Part shown: one piece after another, positions 1 through 8,159 of the stretch
How positions within the stretch are numbered: the first letter of the stretch is position 1
Layout: each line of letters starts with the position of its first letter
Assembly (NCBI GenBank): GCA_965242495.1
Contig: OZ251446.1
Location: 1,054,001 to 1,118,000, forward strand
Direction of reading: 5' to 3'
Length of the DNA stretch: 64,000 bases
Origin: CBDESN01 sp965242495
Lineage (GTDB): Bacteria > Pseudomonadota > Alphaproteobacteria > MPNO01
Translations under genes and position numbers: made by a program
The notes under the pieces: generated by a model
Seen by the model: only the letters and a program-made list of their open reading frames with translations
Told to the model about the DNA's origin: nothing
Databases searched by the model: none

Positions 1-2405
1 GTGTTCTTGAGGTCGCCGGCCATGTGCAGATCGGCGTTCATGCGCGCCTTGAGCACGGGGATGCGGCCCAGCCGCTCGAACTCGGTCGCGTGGGCCTCGT
101 AGCTGAAGGCGCAGGAGATCAGCGCGTCGAAGCCGGCGTCGGCCGCCTCGCGCGCCGCGGCGACGAGGTCGGGGCGCTGCACGGTCCCGAACTCGGGGCC
201 GATGAAGACCCCGGCGCGGCGCTCGCGCGCGGCCTCCCCTGCGCCCTCCAGCCAGCGCCCCTCGGCGCAGACGTACTTCCCCGGCCAGGGGGCGAGCGCC
301 GCGAAGGCGATGCGGTCTTCCTTATGCGCCTGCTGGACGCCCGCGGTCTTCAGGTTCTCGAGGATCATGGCGGCGAAGTCCGGCGCCTCGGCGTAGCCGG
401 GCCTGTCGTCGGTCAGGGCGTGGAAGACCTCGTCGTTCTCGTCCACCGCCAGCATCCGATGGGGGCTGAGGCTGTCCACGGTGAACGGCCCGGCGACGCG
501 GACGCGGGCGGCGTCGGCATGGGGCTTGTCGTAGAGATATTCGGTGTCGGCATGGGCGGCGATGGAGGCGTCGATCTCCTTCTGCCGGGCGATGCGGGCC
601 TCCCACCATGCGGCGTGCGCCGCCTTCGCCTCCTCCGGCCAATCGGCGCCGGCCTCGCGGGGGACCCGCCATTCCTCCCACGCCGCGCCCAGGGCGGCGT
701 TGAGCGCCATGCGCAGGGGCTCCAGGGTCGATTGCCAGGTCTCCCAGACGACGTCGATCTCGGCGTTGTTGGCGATGGACTTCAGCGTGACGTGGGGGAC
801 GCGCTCATAGACGAAGCCCTGGCGGACGTCGCCCCCCGTGGGAGTTTCGGCGGGGGCGCGGCGGGCGAGTTCGGCTTCCTTGCGCTGGCCTTCGGGGCTG
901 TCGGCCAGCAGATACCACGGGTAGCGCGCGCCCATGATGCGGGCGCGGGCGAGGGCCAGGGCGACGCGGGAGGTGTCGACGGTGATCCAGCGCCGGCCCC
1001 ATTGCTCGGCGACGTAGGCGGTTGTGCCGGAGCCGCAGGTCGGGTCGAGCACGAGGTCGCCGGGGTCGGTGGCCATCAGAATGCAGCGTTGGATGACTGT
1101 CTGTGAGGTTTGCACTACGTATATTTTGTCTGCCATGAAACTAGCGCCAACATCATCCCAACGATTTGTGATTTGGACCGCAGGGAAATCGTCGAGATAG
1201 CGTACATAACCTAGGCGACTCTTAGTAGCCTCCAAGCGCCCGGCAGCTTTCAGACGTGCCATTCCTTGCTCGTTGGTTTTCCATCGAACAGAGTATGATG
1301 GTTTATGATTTTTCCCGTCAAAATCGACGGCAAACCAAGATGCTGCACCTTCTCCTTTATCACGACCAGAGCTTTGAGATGTTAGGTTATCTAAGGAATA
1401 TATTCTCAAATCACCAGAAATATATTTAGTCAATCGTCCGCTCATACCATATATGTCACGGACACGGTTATAGTTTGTCCCACCTCTCTCCCCAGGCGTT
1501 TTCATCTTAAACGCACGACGATATTTTACTTTTGGCTTGTCTTTACAGTACCACAACAAATAGTCAGTTGTCTGGCCAAGATATTCCTCTGTCGATCCAG
1601 ATGTTTTTGCGAATCCAATTAACGATAGATAATTTTCCTCCCCGAACACCTCGTCCATCACCGCCCGCACCCGGTGCACGTTCTCATCGCCGATCTGCAC
1701 GAACACCGAGCCGCTCTCGGCCAGCAGGTCCCGCGCTACCGTCAGCCGGTCGCGCAGATAACTCAGATACGAATGAATCCCATCCCGCCAGGTGTCGCGG
1801 AACGCCTTCACCTGCTCCGGCTCCCGCGTGACGTGCGCCGCGTTGCCGTCCTTCACGTCGCGGCCGGTGGTGGACCATTGGAAGTTGGAGTTGAACTTGA
1901 TGCCGTAGGGCGGGTCGACATAGACGCATTGGACTTGGCCCCGCAGCCCCTCGCGCTCGGCGAGGCTGCCCATGACCTGGAGCGCGTCGCCCAGGATCAT
2001 GCGGTTCGACCAGTTGGCGTCGTGGCGGTAATACTCCGTCCGCGCCGCGCCCTCCGGCAGGCCGTTGAAGTCGGCGAAGAGGTCGGGCGCGTCTTCGGCG
2101 GCCTCGTCGCGGCGGCGCTTCGCCTCGCGCAGCAGGTCGTCGATCAGGGCCTTGGGGTGCACCTTCTCCTGGATGAACAGCGGCGGGGCCTGGACGATCA
2201 GCTCGGTATCGTCCTGTTCGTCCTTGCCGCGCCAGACCAGCTGCGGGTCGAGGTCGCGGTTGCGGCGCGCATAGGCGAGGCGGACCGGCGCCTTGTCCTC
2301 GTCCGCCATCAGGGGCTGGGCCTCCGCGGTCGGCGCGTTGCGCCGCTTCGCCCCGCCATGGGTCAGGGTTTCGACCCGCCGGGGTTTCTTCGGGGCGCGC
2401 GCCAT
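1..2405 (-). CDS. mod: Type III restriction-modification DNA methyltransferase (Mod), 3' end cut by window edge
   Basis: Adenine N6 DNA methyltransferase, the modification and target-recognition subunit of a type III R-M system. About 801 residues are visible and the C-terminus lies beyond the left edge. The catalytic motif VYVDPPYGIKF sits near residue 160 and the AdoMet-binding motif DPTCGSGTTA near residue 450; this order (catalytic before AdoMet) is that of beta-class methylases. The part between them, about 1085-1650, is conspicuously AT-rich compared with the flanks but stays open; it is where the target-recognition domain lies. The ATG overlaps the TAA of the upstream DUF1828 gene (TAATG), so translation is probably coupled. 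The matching res gene is upstream at 4894-7971, separated by accessory genes. The family call is secure; the exact recognition site is unknown. Confidence 0.93.
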   Translation of the reverse strand, partial: MARAPKKPRRVETLTHGGAKRRNAPTAEAQPLMADEDKAPVRLAYARRNRDLDPQLVWRGKDEQDDTELIVQAPPLFIQEKVHPKALIDDLLREAKRRRDEAAEDAPDLFADFNGLPEGAARTEYYRHDANWSNRMILGDALQVMGSLAEREGLRGQVQCVYVDPPYGIKFNSNFQWSTTGRDVKDGNAAHVTREPEQVKAFRDTWRDGIHSYLSYLRDRLTVARDLLAESGSVFVQIGDENVHRVRAVMDEVFGEENYLSLIGFAKTSGSTEEYLGQTTDYLLWYCKDKPKVKYRRAFKMKTPGERGGTNYNRVRDIYGMSGRLTKYISGDLRIYSLDNLTSQSSGRDKGEGAASWFAVDFDGKNHKPSYSVRWKTNEQGMARLKAAGRLEATKSRLGYVRYLDDFPAVQITNRWDDVGASFMADKIYVVQTSQTVIQRCILMATDPGDLVLDPTCGSGTTAYVAEQWGRRWITVDTSRVALALARARIMGARYPWYLLADSPEGQRKEAELARRAPAETPTGGDVRQGFVYERVPHVTLKSIANNAEIDVVWETWQSTLEPLRMALNAALGAAWEEWRVPREAGADWPEEAKAAHAAWWEARIARQKEIDASIAAHADTEYLYDKPHADAARVRVAGPFTVDSLSPHRMLAVDENDEVFHALTDDRPGYAEAPDFAAMILENLKTAGVQQAHKEDRIAFAALAPWPGKYVCAEGRWLEGAGEAARERRAGVFIGPEFGTVQRPDLVAAAREAADAGFDALISCAFSYEAHATEFERLGRIPVLKARMNADLHMAGDLKN

Positions 2406-3187
2406 TACGCCGCAACCCGCCTGCGGAGCTTGCGGTCGAGCTCCTCGCGCGATTCCAGAGACGAGATCATGTCGCCGCCCATGTCCGACAGTCTAGCGAG
2501 GTCGAGTCTGGGGATCTCGGTCTGGTTCTCGAAGACGAGGATCGACTCGAACGGGAGCGCGTGGCGATGGAAATGCGACAGCATGATCGTGGTCAACCGC
2601 GCCTTGTCGCGGTTGGGCACGCCGTAGAGGAACAACGGAACGTCGTCCCTGCCCTCGATCCGGTAGTCGACCGGATAGGCCTCGGCGTCCGGCACGTCGG
2701 GTTCGTAGTCGCGCCGGATCTTGTCCTCGTCCACGACATGGGAGAGGAGGTCGGCGAGGTCGTCGTAGAAGGTGGAGCCGACGTTGGAGCGGGAGAGAAA
2801 CGTGAGGTCGTAGACCCTGGTGAGCGCCTGCCCGAAGCGGAATACCGCTTCCGGCAGCCGTTCGGGGGCCGTGTCGAGGCAGAAAGCGCCGCCGTCCCAC
2901 TGCAAGTCGTGCTCGCCCATGATGCGTTCGAGGAGCATCCCCCGGGTTCCGTCCAGGAACGAATCGACGTCGTGCTCGTAGCTGAGATGCATGAGCGTAT
3001 GGCCGCGATCCGACAGCCGGAACCCGCCCGCCGGCGCCTCGGACAGGTGGATCGGGAACCGGTCGCCGTCGGGGAACTGGAAGCGCGTCCGCACCATCAG
3101 CGCGCCGTCCGGGCGCGGTTCGACCCGCACGTCCTCGCAGAGGCGTTCGCATAGGAGGGCTTGGAGGGCCGAGGGGTCGATGGGCAT
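2405..3187 (-). CDS. DUF1828/DUF1829-type protein in the R-M locus
   Basis: A 260-residue soluble protein with no membrane segment. The first ~100 residues (VRTRFQFPDGDRFPIHL, then GFRLSDRGHTLMHLSYE) match the DUF1828 style; the rest, with FLYGVPNRDKARLTTIML, is like DUF1829. The function of these domains is not established. Its stop codon overlaps the ATG of mod by one base, so the two are almost certainly translated together. A role tied to the methyltransferase (regulation, or a defence-associated accessory) is inference from position only. The start ATG at 3187 is the first in frame and gives a normal family length. Confidence 0.75.
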   Translation of the reverse strand: MPIDPSALQALLCERLCEDVRVEPRPDGALMVRTRFQFPDGDRFPIHLSEAPAGGFRLSDRGHTLMHLSYEHDVDSFLDGTRGMLLERIMGEHDLQWDGGAFCLDTAPERLPEAVFRFGQALTRVYDLTFLSRSNVGSTFYDDLADLLSHVVDEDKIRRDYEPDVPDAEAYPVDYRIEGRDDVPLFLYGVPNRDKARLTTIMLSHFHRHALPFESILVFENQTEIPRLDLARLSDMGGDMISSLESREELDRKLRRRVAA

Positions 3188-3209
3188 AGGGATGCAACTC
3201 GATACCGTT

Positions 3210-3365
3210 TCAGAACGCGAACGAATAATGGCCGTCCGGCGACTGCGTGAGTACTCCCATCCGCAAAACGTCGCGACCGATCAGAGCTTGGTAAGGCGCG
3301 TCTCCGGCATCGAACTCCAGGGTTCCGACGTCGTTCAGCGCGGCGAGCCGGTCGGTTCGGCGGTC
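3210..3365 (-). pseudogene. C-terminal remnant of a retropepsin-like aspartic protease
   Basis: In a different frame from the gene above it, the minus strand encodes LEFDAGDAPYQALIGRDVL followed by a terminal GHYSFAF. This is the familiar C-terminal end of bacterial clan AA (retropepsin-like) aspartic proteases, including the ALIGRD(V/F)L stretch. The N-terminal half with the catalytic DTGA motif is absent. In many proteobacteria a small protein like the one encoded at 3335-3691 sits directly in front of such a protease, so this looks like a collapsed two-gene cassette with the protease core deleted. No start codon or ribosome binding site is visible for it. Confidence 0.55.
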
Positions 3366-3691
3366 GGCGCGCCGTCTCCGGCCGGGACCGATCGACCGAC
3401 GATGCTTCGGGATCTCGGGGGTGCGCCGAAGTGCGAGAAATACCCAAGGTCGACCGGACGAGAACTGACCTTTTGGATCGAAAAACGCCGATCCTCGAAA
3501 AACCTGCGCCCGGCTTCAATGGCGTCGCGCTCGGTGTCGAAGCACATGACGACTTCGCCGTCGCGCATCAACGCCGTCCGGCCGGGGTTGCTCTTGCGGA
3601 GGCTCGGAAGCAGCTTCTTGAAAGCCTCGTAATTCCGATCGACCTCCCGTTGCTGGCGCTCCGCCGCCGCCTCGGCTCCCTTCCCGCTCAT
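3335..3691 (-). CDS. Small DUF5678-like protein (118 aa)
   Basis: A small soluble protein with a core of NYEAFKKLLPSL, then ALMRDGEVVMCFDTERDA and RRFSIQKV, ending the conserved part at PVDLGYFSHFG. This resembles the DUF5678-like proteins that usually precede retropepsin-like proteases; function unknown. The start at 3691 is chosen because a perfect AGGAGG lies six bases upstream; the upstream in-frame ATG at 3718 has no such site. The last ~25 residues are low-complexity and probably arise from a frame running into the deleted protease cassette, so the native C-terminus may have ended earlier. Confidence 0.6.
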   Translation of the reverse strand: MSGKGAEAAAERQQREVDRNYEAFKKLLPSLRKSNPGRTALMRDGEVVMCFDTERDAIEAGRRFFEDRRFSIQKVSSRPVDLGYFSHFGAPPRSRSIVGRSVPAGDGAPTAEPTGSPR

Positions 3692-3827
3692 GCCGAACCT
3701 CCTCTCGCCTCTCGCCATACGCCCGGAACGGATGCCGCCGGGGGCGACTCCGAAGCGGCGCGCATCGTCGAGGGCCGTATCGTCATGTACAACCGCAACG
3801 ACGCTCCGTCAACCCGGACGTCGCCGG

Positions 3828-3992
3828 TCATGGGCCATGCCGCGCGGTCTCGCGGCGCGCGCAGGCGCGGCGGGCGGGCGCCTTGTCGTGGTCGGCCATC
3901 GGGGGCCGGGCCTCCGCGGTCGGGACGTTGCGCCGCTTCGCCGCGCCGTGGGTCGGGGTTTCGGCCGACTTCGCGGTTTTCCGCCGCTTCAT
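3828..3992 (-). pseudogene. Truncated duplicate of the Mod N-terminus (54 codons)
   Basis: A 54-residue open frame beginning with ATG three bases after the HEPN stop codon. It aligns over about 50 residues with the start of the complete mod gene: ETPTHGAAKRRNVPTAEA here against ETLTHGGAKRRNAPTAEA in mod, and PPMADHDKAPARRACARR against PLMADEDKAPVRLAYARR. It then stops at a TGA. There is no methyltransferase motif. It is either a remnant of an earlier mod gene that once followed the HEPN/MNT pair or a tandem duplication of the mod 5' end. It probably has no function. Confidence 0.75.
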
Positions 3993-3995
3993 CGT

Positions 3996-4364
3996 CTATG
4001 CGTCCTCGCCCACCGCGCGCAGAAGGCTCCGCAACGCCGGAACCAGCGCCGGAACGTCGTCCCGGACGACGGACCAGGCGACGTCGTCATCGACGTCCGG
4101 ATAGGCGGGCGCCAAACGATTGCGCATCCCGACGACGATCCGCCAGGGAATCTCCGGATGCGCTTCCCGGACCGCGCCCGGGATGCGGGCCGCCGCCCCG
4201 CCGACGAGCCCGAGATTGCGAAGGGTCGCGTCGTAAACCAGCTCGTCGGCGACGAACGCCTCCCGGTCCAGCCCCTCGGTATAGTTCCGGACCTTTTCGC
4301 AGAAACCGATCATGTCGCGGACGTAGAAGCGCCATTCGCGAGGCGGCGCGCCCGCATCAGACAT
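3996..4364 (-). CDS. HEPN-domain toxin of a HEPN/MNT pair, catalytic His replaced by Pro
   Basis: A 122-residue alpha-helical HEPN protein. Active HEPN ribonucleases of this class (HepT type) carry an R-x4-H motif, usually seen as RNRLVH-x-Y. Here the sequence at about residue 95 is MRNRLAPAYPDVD: the arginine and asparagine are kept, but the histidine is proline (codon CCC). The protein is therefore probably not an active RNase. The start at 4364 overlaps the end of the nucleotidyltransferase gene by 8 nt, typical of this toxin-antitoxin pair. A truncated mod fragment follows immediately. Confidence 0.8.
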   Translation of the reverse strand: MSDAGAPPREWRFYVRDMIGFCEKVRNYTEGLDREAFVADELVYDATLRNLGLVGGAAARIPGAVREAHPEIPWRIVVGMRNRLAPAYPDVDDDVAWSVVRDDVPALVPALRSLLRAVGEDA

Positions 4365-4653
4365 GGATCTCGTCGCGTTCGACATAGGGGCGCAATTCAA
4401 CGCGCAAGGCCTTGTCGGTGACGAGATCGACCGGACGTCCCAACAGGTCCTCCATGTAGAACTGCGCGCCGAAATAGTTGTCGAACGTCGCCGGCCCGTC
4501 GAACCGAACCAGGAGGTCGACGTCGCTGTCCGCGCCCGCATCGTCCCGGGCGAAGGAGCCGAACAGCGCAAGCGCGGCGACCCCGAAGCGCCGCCCGAGC
4601 GTCGCCTTGTGGTCCCGCAGCGCGCCGAGGACGTCATCCCTGGTCATCGCCAT
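4357..4653 (-). CDS. Minimal nucleotidyltransferase antitoxin (MNT)
   Basis: A 98-residue minimal nucleotidyltransferase. The polymerase-beta-type signature LFGSFARDDAGADSDVDLLV is intact near residues 30-50, with a third acidic residue in PVDLVT further on, so the metal-binding triad is complete. In characterised HEPN/MNT systems this protein AMPylates the HEPN toxin and neutralises it. Two in-frame ATGs (4653 and 4647) are possible. The gene overlaps the HEPN gene by 8 nt and sits between two fragments of mod, inside the type III R-M locus. With an inactivated toxin its present role is unclear. Confidence 0.85.
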   Translation of the reverse strand: MAMTRDDVLGALRDHKATLGRRFGVAALALFGSFARDDAGADSDVDLLVRFDGPATFDNYFGAQFYMEDLLGRPVDLVTDKALRVELRPYVERDEIHV

Positions 4654-4709
4654 GCCATCCCGCCGGGGGTCGGGGTTTCGACCCGCCCGGCCTTCGACGC
4701 CTTACGCCG
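4644..4709 (-). pseudogene. Second short fragment resembling the Mod N-terminus
   Basis: Directly upstream of the MNT gene the minus strand reads ASKAGRVETPTPGG before a stop that overlaps the MNT start. This matches the first part of mod (APKKPRRVETLTHGG) and the fragment at 3828-3992. It covers only about 20 codons and has no recognisable start. With the other fragment it brackets the HEPN/MNT pair. Confidence 0.45.
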
Positions 4710-4893
4710 CCCCGCCGCGGAATCCGCCTCCCGTCCGCGCCGTCGGTGGGGATCGCGGCTTCGGTCATTCGGGATGCGGGCAAGGAAAAGCCCCAAGGGT
4801 TCGGCTTCGCTCATGATCGCCGACCCAAGCCGGGAGCGAAGCGTACCGCCAAGGGGCGAATGGCTGCGCGTATAGGCGCGATCGGAGCGGTCG

Positions 4894-7800
4894 TCAAGAG
4901 CTTTTTTCGTCCGGGCGGCGGGCGGGCAGGAGGGGTTCGAGGGCCGCTTCGAAGCGGGCGGCGATGAGGCGGCGGAAGTCCTGTTCCATCTCGTGGACGT
5001 CGGTGAGCTCGGCGAAGGCCCAGCGGCCGTAGGCGCGGAGGCGGTTCACGCCGGGGATCCAGAAGGTCTCCATTGTGGCCTTCTTGTCCTTCGCGTCCTC
5101 GCCGCGCCGGCCCTTGATCTCGACGACGAGATGCAGCGGGTCGTCGGCGCCGCGGCCGTCGTCCGCCAGCAGGATGAAATCGGGGAGGTAGGTCCGGGAT
5201 CGGGAGCCCGACCGGTAGGGGACTTCGAAGCCCAGGCCCTGGTTCTTGACGTAGGCCAGCACGCGCGGATGCGCCTCGGCGACGCGGCAGAACTCGGCCT
5301 CCCAGTCGCCGTCGCAGATCGCCCAGTCGACGTGGCAGCGGGAGGGATCGGTCCGCCAGCGGGTCGCCTTCGAGGTGGCGAAGCGGACATGCCGCGTCGA
5401 GCCGGCGGGGTTGTAGGGGTCGAGGACGGCGGTTATCGGATTCTCGCCCATATGGCGGGCGACGATCCCGCACAGGATGCGTTCGCAGGCGACGTCGGCG
5501 AGCTCCTGATACAGGAGCTGCGCCGGCCGGGTTCCGCCCTTGCAGACGAGGCGTTCGTCGAGCCATTGGCGGGCGATCCGCTTGAGCTGGCCGAAGAGGT
5601 GGAGCTTGGGCTCCCCGCCGGGGTCGCGCCATTTGGTCTCCAGCAGGCGTTTGGTCAGGTGGAACAGCAGGGTCGAACGGCGCACGCCCTCGAGGCGGTC
5701 GAGGTCCAGGTCCGCGCCTTCGCCGACGATGCCTTCGCTGCGGGTGACGGACGGGCCGACGAGTTCGGGGGTGAGTTCGAGGGTCGAATCGTCGCCGAAC
5801 GCGGCCTCCAGGCGCTCCTCCGGCAGTTCGACGCGGTAGCCGGCGACGCGCGGGAAGCGGATCTCGCAGGCGTCGCGCTCGGGGCTGACGGCCTTGACCT
5901 GCACCACCTCGCGCGGCCTCGGCGGCGGGACGACCACGGGCGCGGCGGCGAAGTCGAAGGGGACGCCGAGGACGTCGGCGTATTCGGGGTCGAGGCGGCC
6001 GTCCGCGTTCAGGTCGTAGGACTGGCGGCGCAGGGCGCGGCCCACCACCTGTTCGCACAGGAGCTGGGTACCGAAGGCGCGGACGCCGAGGACGTGGGTG
6101 ACGGTGTTGGCGTCCCATCCCTCGGTCAGCATCGAGACCGAAACGACGCAGCGGGTCTCGCCGCCGAGGCGGCCCGCCTTGCCGACGGTGTTCATGGCCT
6201 CGCGCAGCAGGTCCTGGTCGGTGAGGTTCTCGGCCTGACGGCGGTCGCCGGTGCGGGCCACGATCTCGCGGCGGAAACGGTCGATCTCGTCGGCGGCCGC
6301 GGCGCGGAAGCCGCCGTCGAGGGCCTCGCCGGAATCGAGCTGCCGGCTGTCGATGAGCAGGGCGCGGGGGCGGGGGAGCGGGGCGCCGGAGTCGTCGAAG
6401 TTGCGGAACAGGGCCAGGCGGCCGTTCTCCAGGGTCGTGGAGCCGTCGGGGTTCCGGCGATGGAAGCCAGCGACGTAGTCGTAGACCAGTTTCGACGTCG
6501 CGGTGTTGTTGCAGACGACGATGAAGCAGGGCGGGACGTCGATGCCGGCCTCCCGCCAGGCCTCGAACGTCTTGGCGTAATGCCCGTAGAGGGCCTCGAG
6601 CGCGGTCTGGAGCTCGACGGGGATGGCGAGCGGGTCGAGGCCGCCGGCCTTGCCGCGGCCCTTCCTGGGCATCTTCCCGCCGATATGATCCCACAGGTTG
6701 CGGAATTTGGGCATCTCCGCGCCGGGGACGTCGTCGGACACCGGCACGCGGGGCAGCTTGACGATGCCGCATTCGATCGCGTCCATCAGCGAGAAGTCGC
6801 TGACGGTCCAGGGAAACAGCGTGCCCTCCGCATAGCCCGAGCCGCGCAGGAAGAAGGGCGTCGCCGACAGGTCGATCACGCGAGCCAGGCCGAGGGCGCG
6901 GCCCACCGCCTCCAGCCCGGAGATCCAGAGCCGGGCGGCCTCGCGGTTGCTCTCGGCCTCCTTGCGGTCGTCGCCCTTGAGGTCGCCCTCCTCGGCCTCG
7001 CCCGGCTTCTCGCGGTAGCAGTGATGCGCCTCGTCGTTGAGGGCCATCACGTTCTTCATGCCCATGAGTTCGGGCATGACGCGGCGCAGCATCCGGCCCT
7101 CGGTCTCCAGCGTCGGCGGCCCGGAACCCCCGCCGGCGCGGCCCTGGAGGAGGGCGCGGCCGCCCTTCGAGACCGCCATCGTCTCGCGCGGCTTGAAGGC
7201 GTGGAAGTTGGTGACGACGATCCGGGCCCGCTCCAGATCGCCCAGCATGTCGGCGGGGACGAGTTCGCGGCCGCGATAGTAGTTGTCGGGGTCGTTGGGC
7301 AGGAGCACGCGGAGCCGGTCGCGGATGGTGATCCCCGGGGTCGTCACCAGGAAGCCGCGGGCGAAGCGCCGGCTGTCGGGGCGGCGGACGGCGTTGACGG
7401 TCTGCCAGGCGATCAGCATCGCCATGACCGCGGTCTTGCCGGCGCCGGTGGCGAGCTTCAGCGCCAGCCTCGCGAGATCCGGGTTGGCCCCGGCGTTCGC
7501 CGCGTCGAGATGGTCGAGGAAGCGCCGCCCGGGCCTGCCGAGGGTCGGCGCGACCTCGGTCAGCCAGATCGCCGTCTCCACCGCCTCGACCTGACAGAAG
7601 AAGGGGCGGAAGTCGGCGAAGCGACGGCGGCGCCAGTGGCGGAGCAGCCGGGCGGTCTCCGGCGTCACCCGCTGCCGGGACTCCGGCAGCGCCCGCCATT
7701 CGTCGACCGCGCGGCGGACGCTGCCGATGATCTCGGTCAGGTCGTATTGCTGGCTTCCGGTCGCGAGCCGCCGCGCGGCCGCGTCGAAGACCAGCTCGTC

Positions 7801-7971
7801 CTGGCTTCCCTTGCGCTTCTTCGGTCGGGGGATCGGCGTGACGAAGGAGACCCGGCGGCGGCGGTCGACGATGCGGTCGGTCGGCTGCCCGCCCTCGTCC
7901 AGCTCCCAATGCCGCGAGGGGTAGCCGTAAGGCGAGTTGAGAACCGGAGATTCGAAGAAACGATCCGTCAT
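4894..7971 (-). CDS. res: Type III restriction endonuclease subunit (Res), BPTD_3080-like
   Basis: A 1025-residue SF2 helicase-nuclease, the restriction subunit partnering the Mod at 1-2405. Visible motifs are Walker A (LATGAGKTAVM) near residue 180, the DEAH box (ALNDEAHHCY) near 330, motif III (LSATPFF), a motif VI region with QVVGRALRR, and a C-terminal PD-(D/E)xK nuclease with LPDFILL and LVVEIKGRR. The N-terminus (FFESPVLNSPYGYPSRHW) is characteristic of the BPTD_3080 family. All motifs are intact, so the protein should be functional. Downstream on the same strand come MNT, HEPN and eventually mod, an unusual separation for a res/mod pair. A run of 12 G/C bases lies just upstream of the start. 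Confidence 0.93.
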   Translation of the reverse strand: MTDRFFESPVLNSPYGYPSRHWELDEGGQPTDRIVDRRRRVSFVTPIPRPKKRKGSQDELVFDAAARRLATGSQQYDLTEIIGSVRRAVDEWRALPESRQRVTPETARLLRHWRRRRFADFRPFFCQVEAVETAIWLTEVAPTLGRPGRRFLDHLDAANAGANPDLARLALKLATGAGKTAVMAMLIAWQTVNAVRRPDSRRFARGFLVTTPGITIRDRLRVLLPNDPDNYYRGRELVPADMLGDLERARIVVTNFHAFKPRETMAVSKGGRALLQGRAGGGSGPPTLETEGRMLRRVMPELMGMKNVMALNDEAHHCYREKPGEAEEGDLKGDDRKEAESNREAARLWISGLEAVGRALGLARVIDLSATPFFLRGSGYAEGTLFPWTVSDFSLMDAIECGIVKLPRVPVSDDVPGAEMPKFRNLWDHIGGKMPRKGRGKAGGLDPLAIPVELQTALEALYGHYAKTFEAWREAGIDVPPCFIVVCNNTATSKLVYDYVAGFHRRNPDGSTTLENGRLALFRNFDDSGAPLPRPRALLIDSRQLDSGEALDGGFRAAAADEIDRFRREIVARTGDRRQAENLTDQDLLREAMNTVGKAGRLGGETRCVVSVSMLTEGWDANTVTHVLGVRAFGTQLLCEQVVGRALRRQSYDLNADGRLDPEYADVLGVPFDFAAAPVVVPPPRPREVVQVKAVSPERDACEIRFPRVAGYRVELPEERLEAAFGDDSTLELTPELVGPSVTRSEGIVGEGADLDLDRLEGVRRSTLLFHLTKRLLETKWRDPGGEPKLHLFGQLKRIARQWLDERLVCKGGTRPAQLLYQELADVACERILCGIVARHMGENPITAVLDPYNPAGSTRHVRFATSKATRWRTDPSRCHVDWAICDGDWEAEFCRVAEAHPRVLAYVKNQGLGFEVPYRSGSRSRTYLPDFILLADDGRGADDPLHLVVEIKGRRGEDAKDKKATMETFWIPGVNRLRAYGRWAFAELTDVHEMEQDFRRLIAARFEAALEPLLPARRPDEKSS

Positions 7972-7992
7972 CGTCGGCGGTCTCCGGGGTCT

Positions 7993-8004
7993 GGGGGGGG
8001 GGGG
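7993..8004. repeat. Homopolymer G12 tract in the 5' region of res
   Basis: Twelve consecutive G on the plus strand (C on the res coding strand), 22 nt upstream of the res ATG. Type III R-M genes are often phase-variable through simple repeats. An ATG at 8068 on the minus strand opens a frame that crosses the tract but is one base out of phase with res. A one-base change in tract length would join the two and add an N-terminal extension. Phase variation is inference. Confidence 0.6.
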
Positions 8005-8033
8005 CGCCGCGCCGTCGCGACGCCCGCCCCCCG

Positions 8034-8074
8034 CCGCCGTTATGGCGACGCCGCCATGGCGGCGTCAACGGCGG
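8034..8074. repeat. Strong inverted repeat with 20-bp perfect palindrome between brnA and res
   Basis: Bases 8047-8066 form a perfect 20-bp palindrome centred on CCATGG. Outer arms at 8034-8041 and 8067-8074 are also complementary, with a 5-base bulge on one side. It lies between the brnA stop and the res start, both on the minus strand. There is no T-run, so it is not a classic intrinsic terminator; it could be an operator, a processing hairpin or an attenuator. Confidence 0.5.
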
Positions 8075-8159
8075 GCGTTCCGATTCGTCCCGCCGGCTGC
8101 GCCGCCGGGGAGGGTGCGGACGGGCGAGGCGGCTTCCCGGCCGGCGTTCCGACCCCGCG

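Noticed and set aside
24..1106. A 360-codon plus-strand open frame across the mod gene
   Set aside because: It is antisense to a clear methyltransferase with catalytic motifs; the frame is open only because of the high GC content and its product has no recognisable domain.
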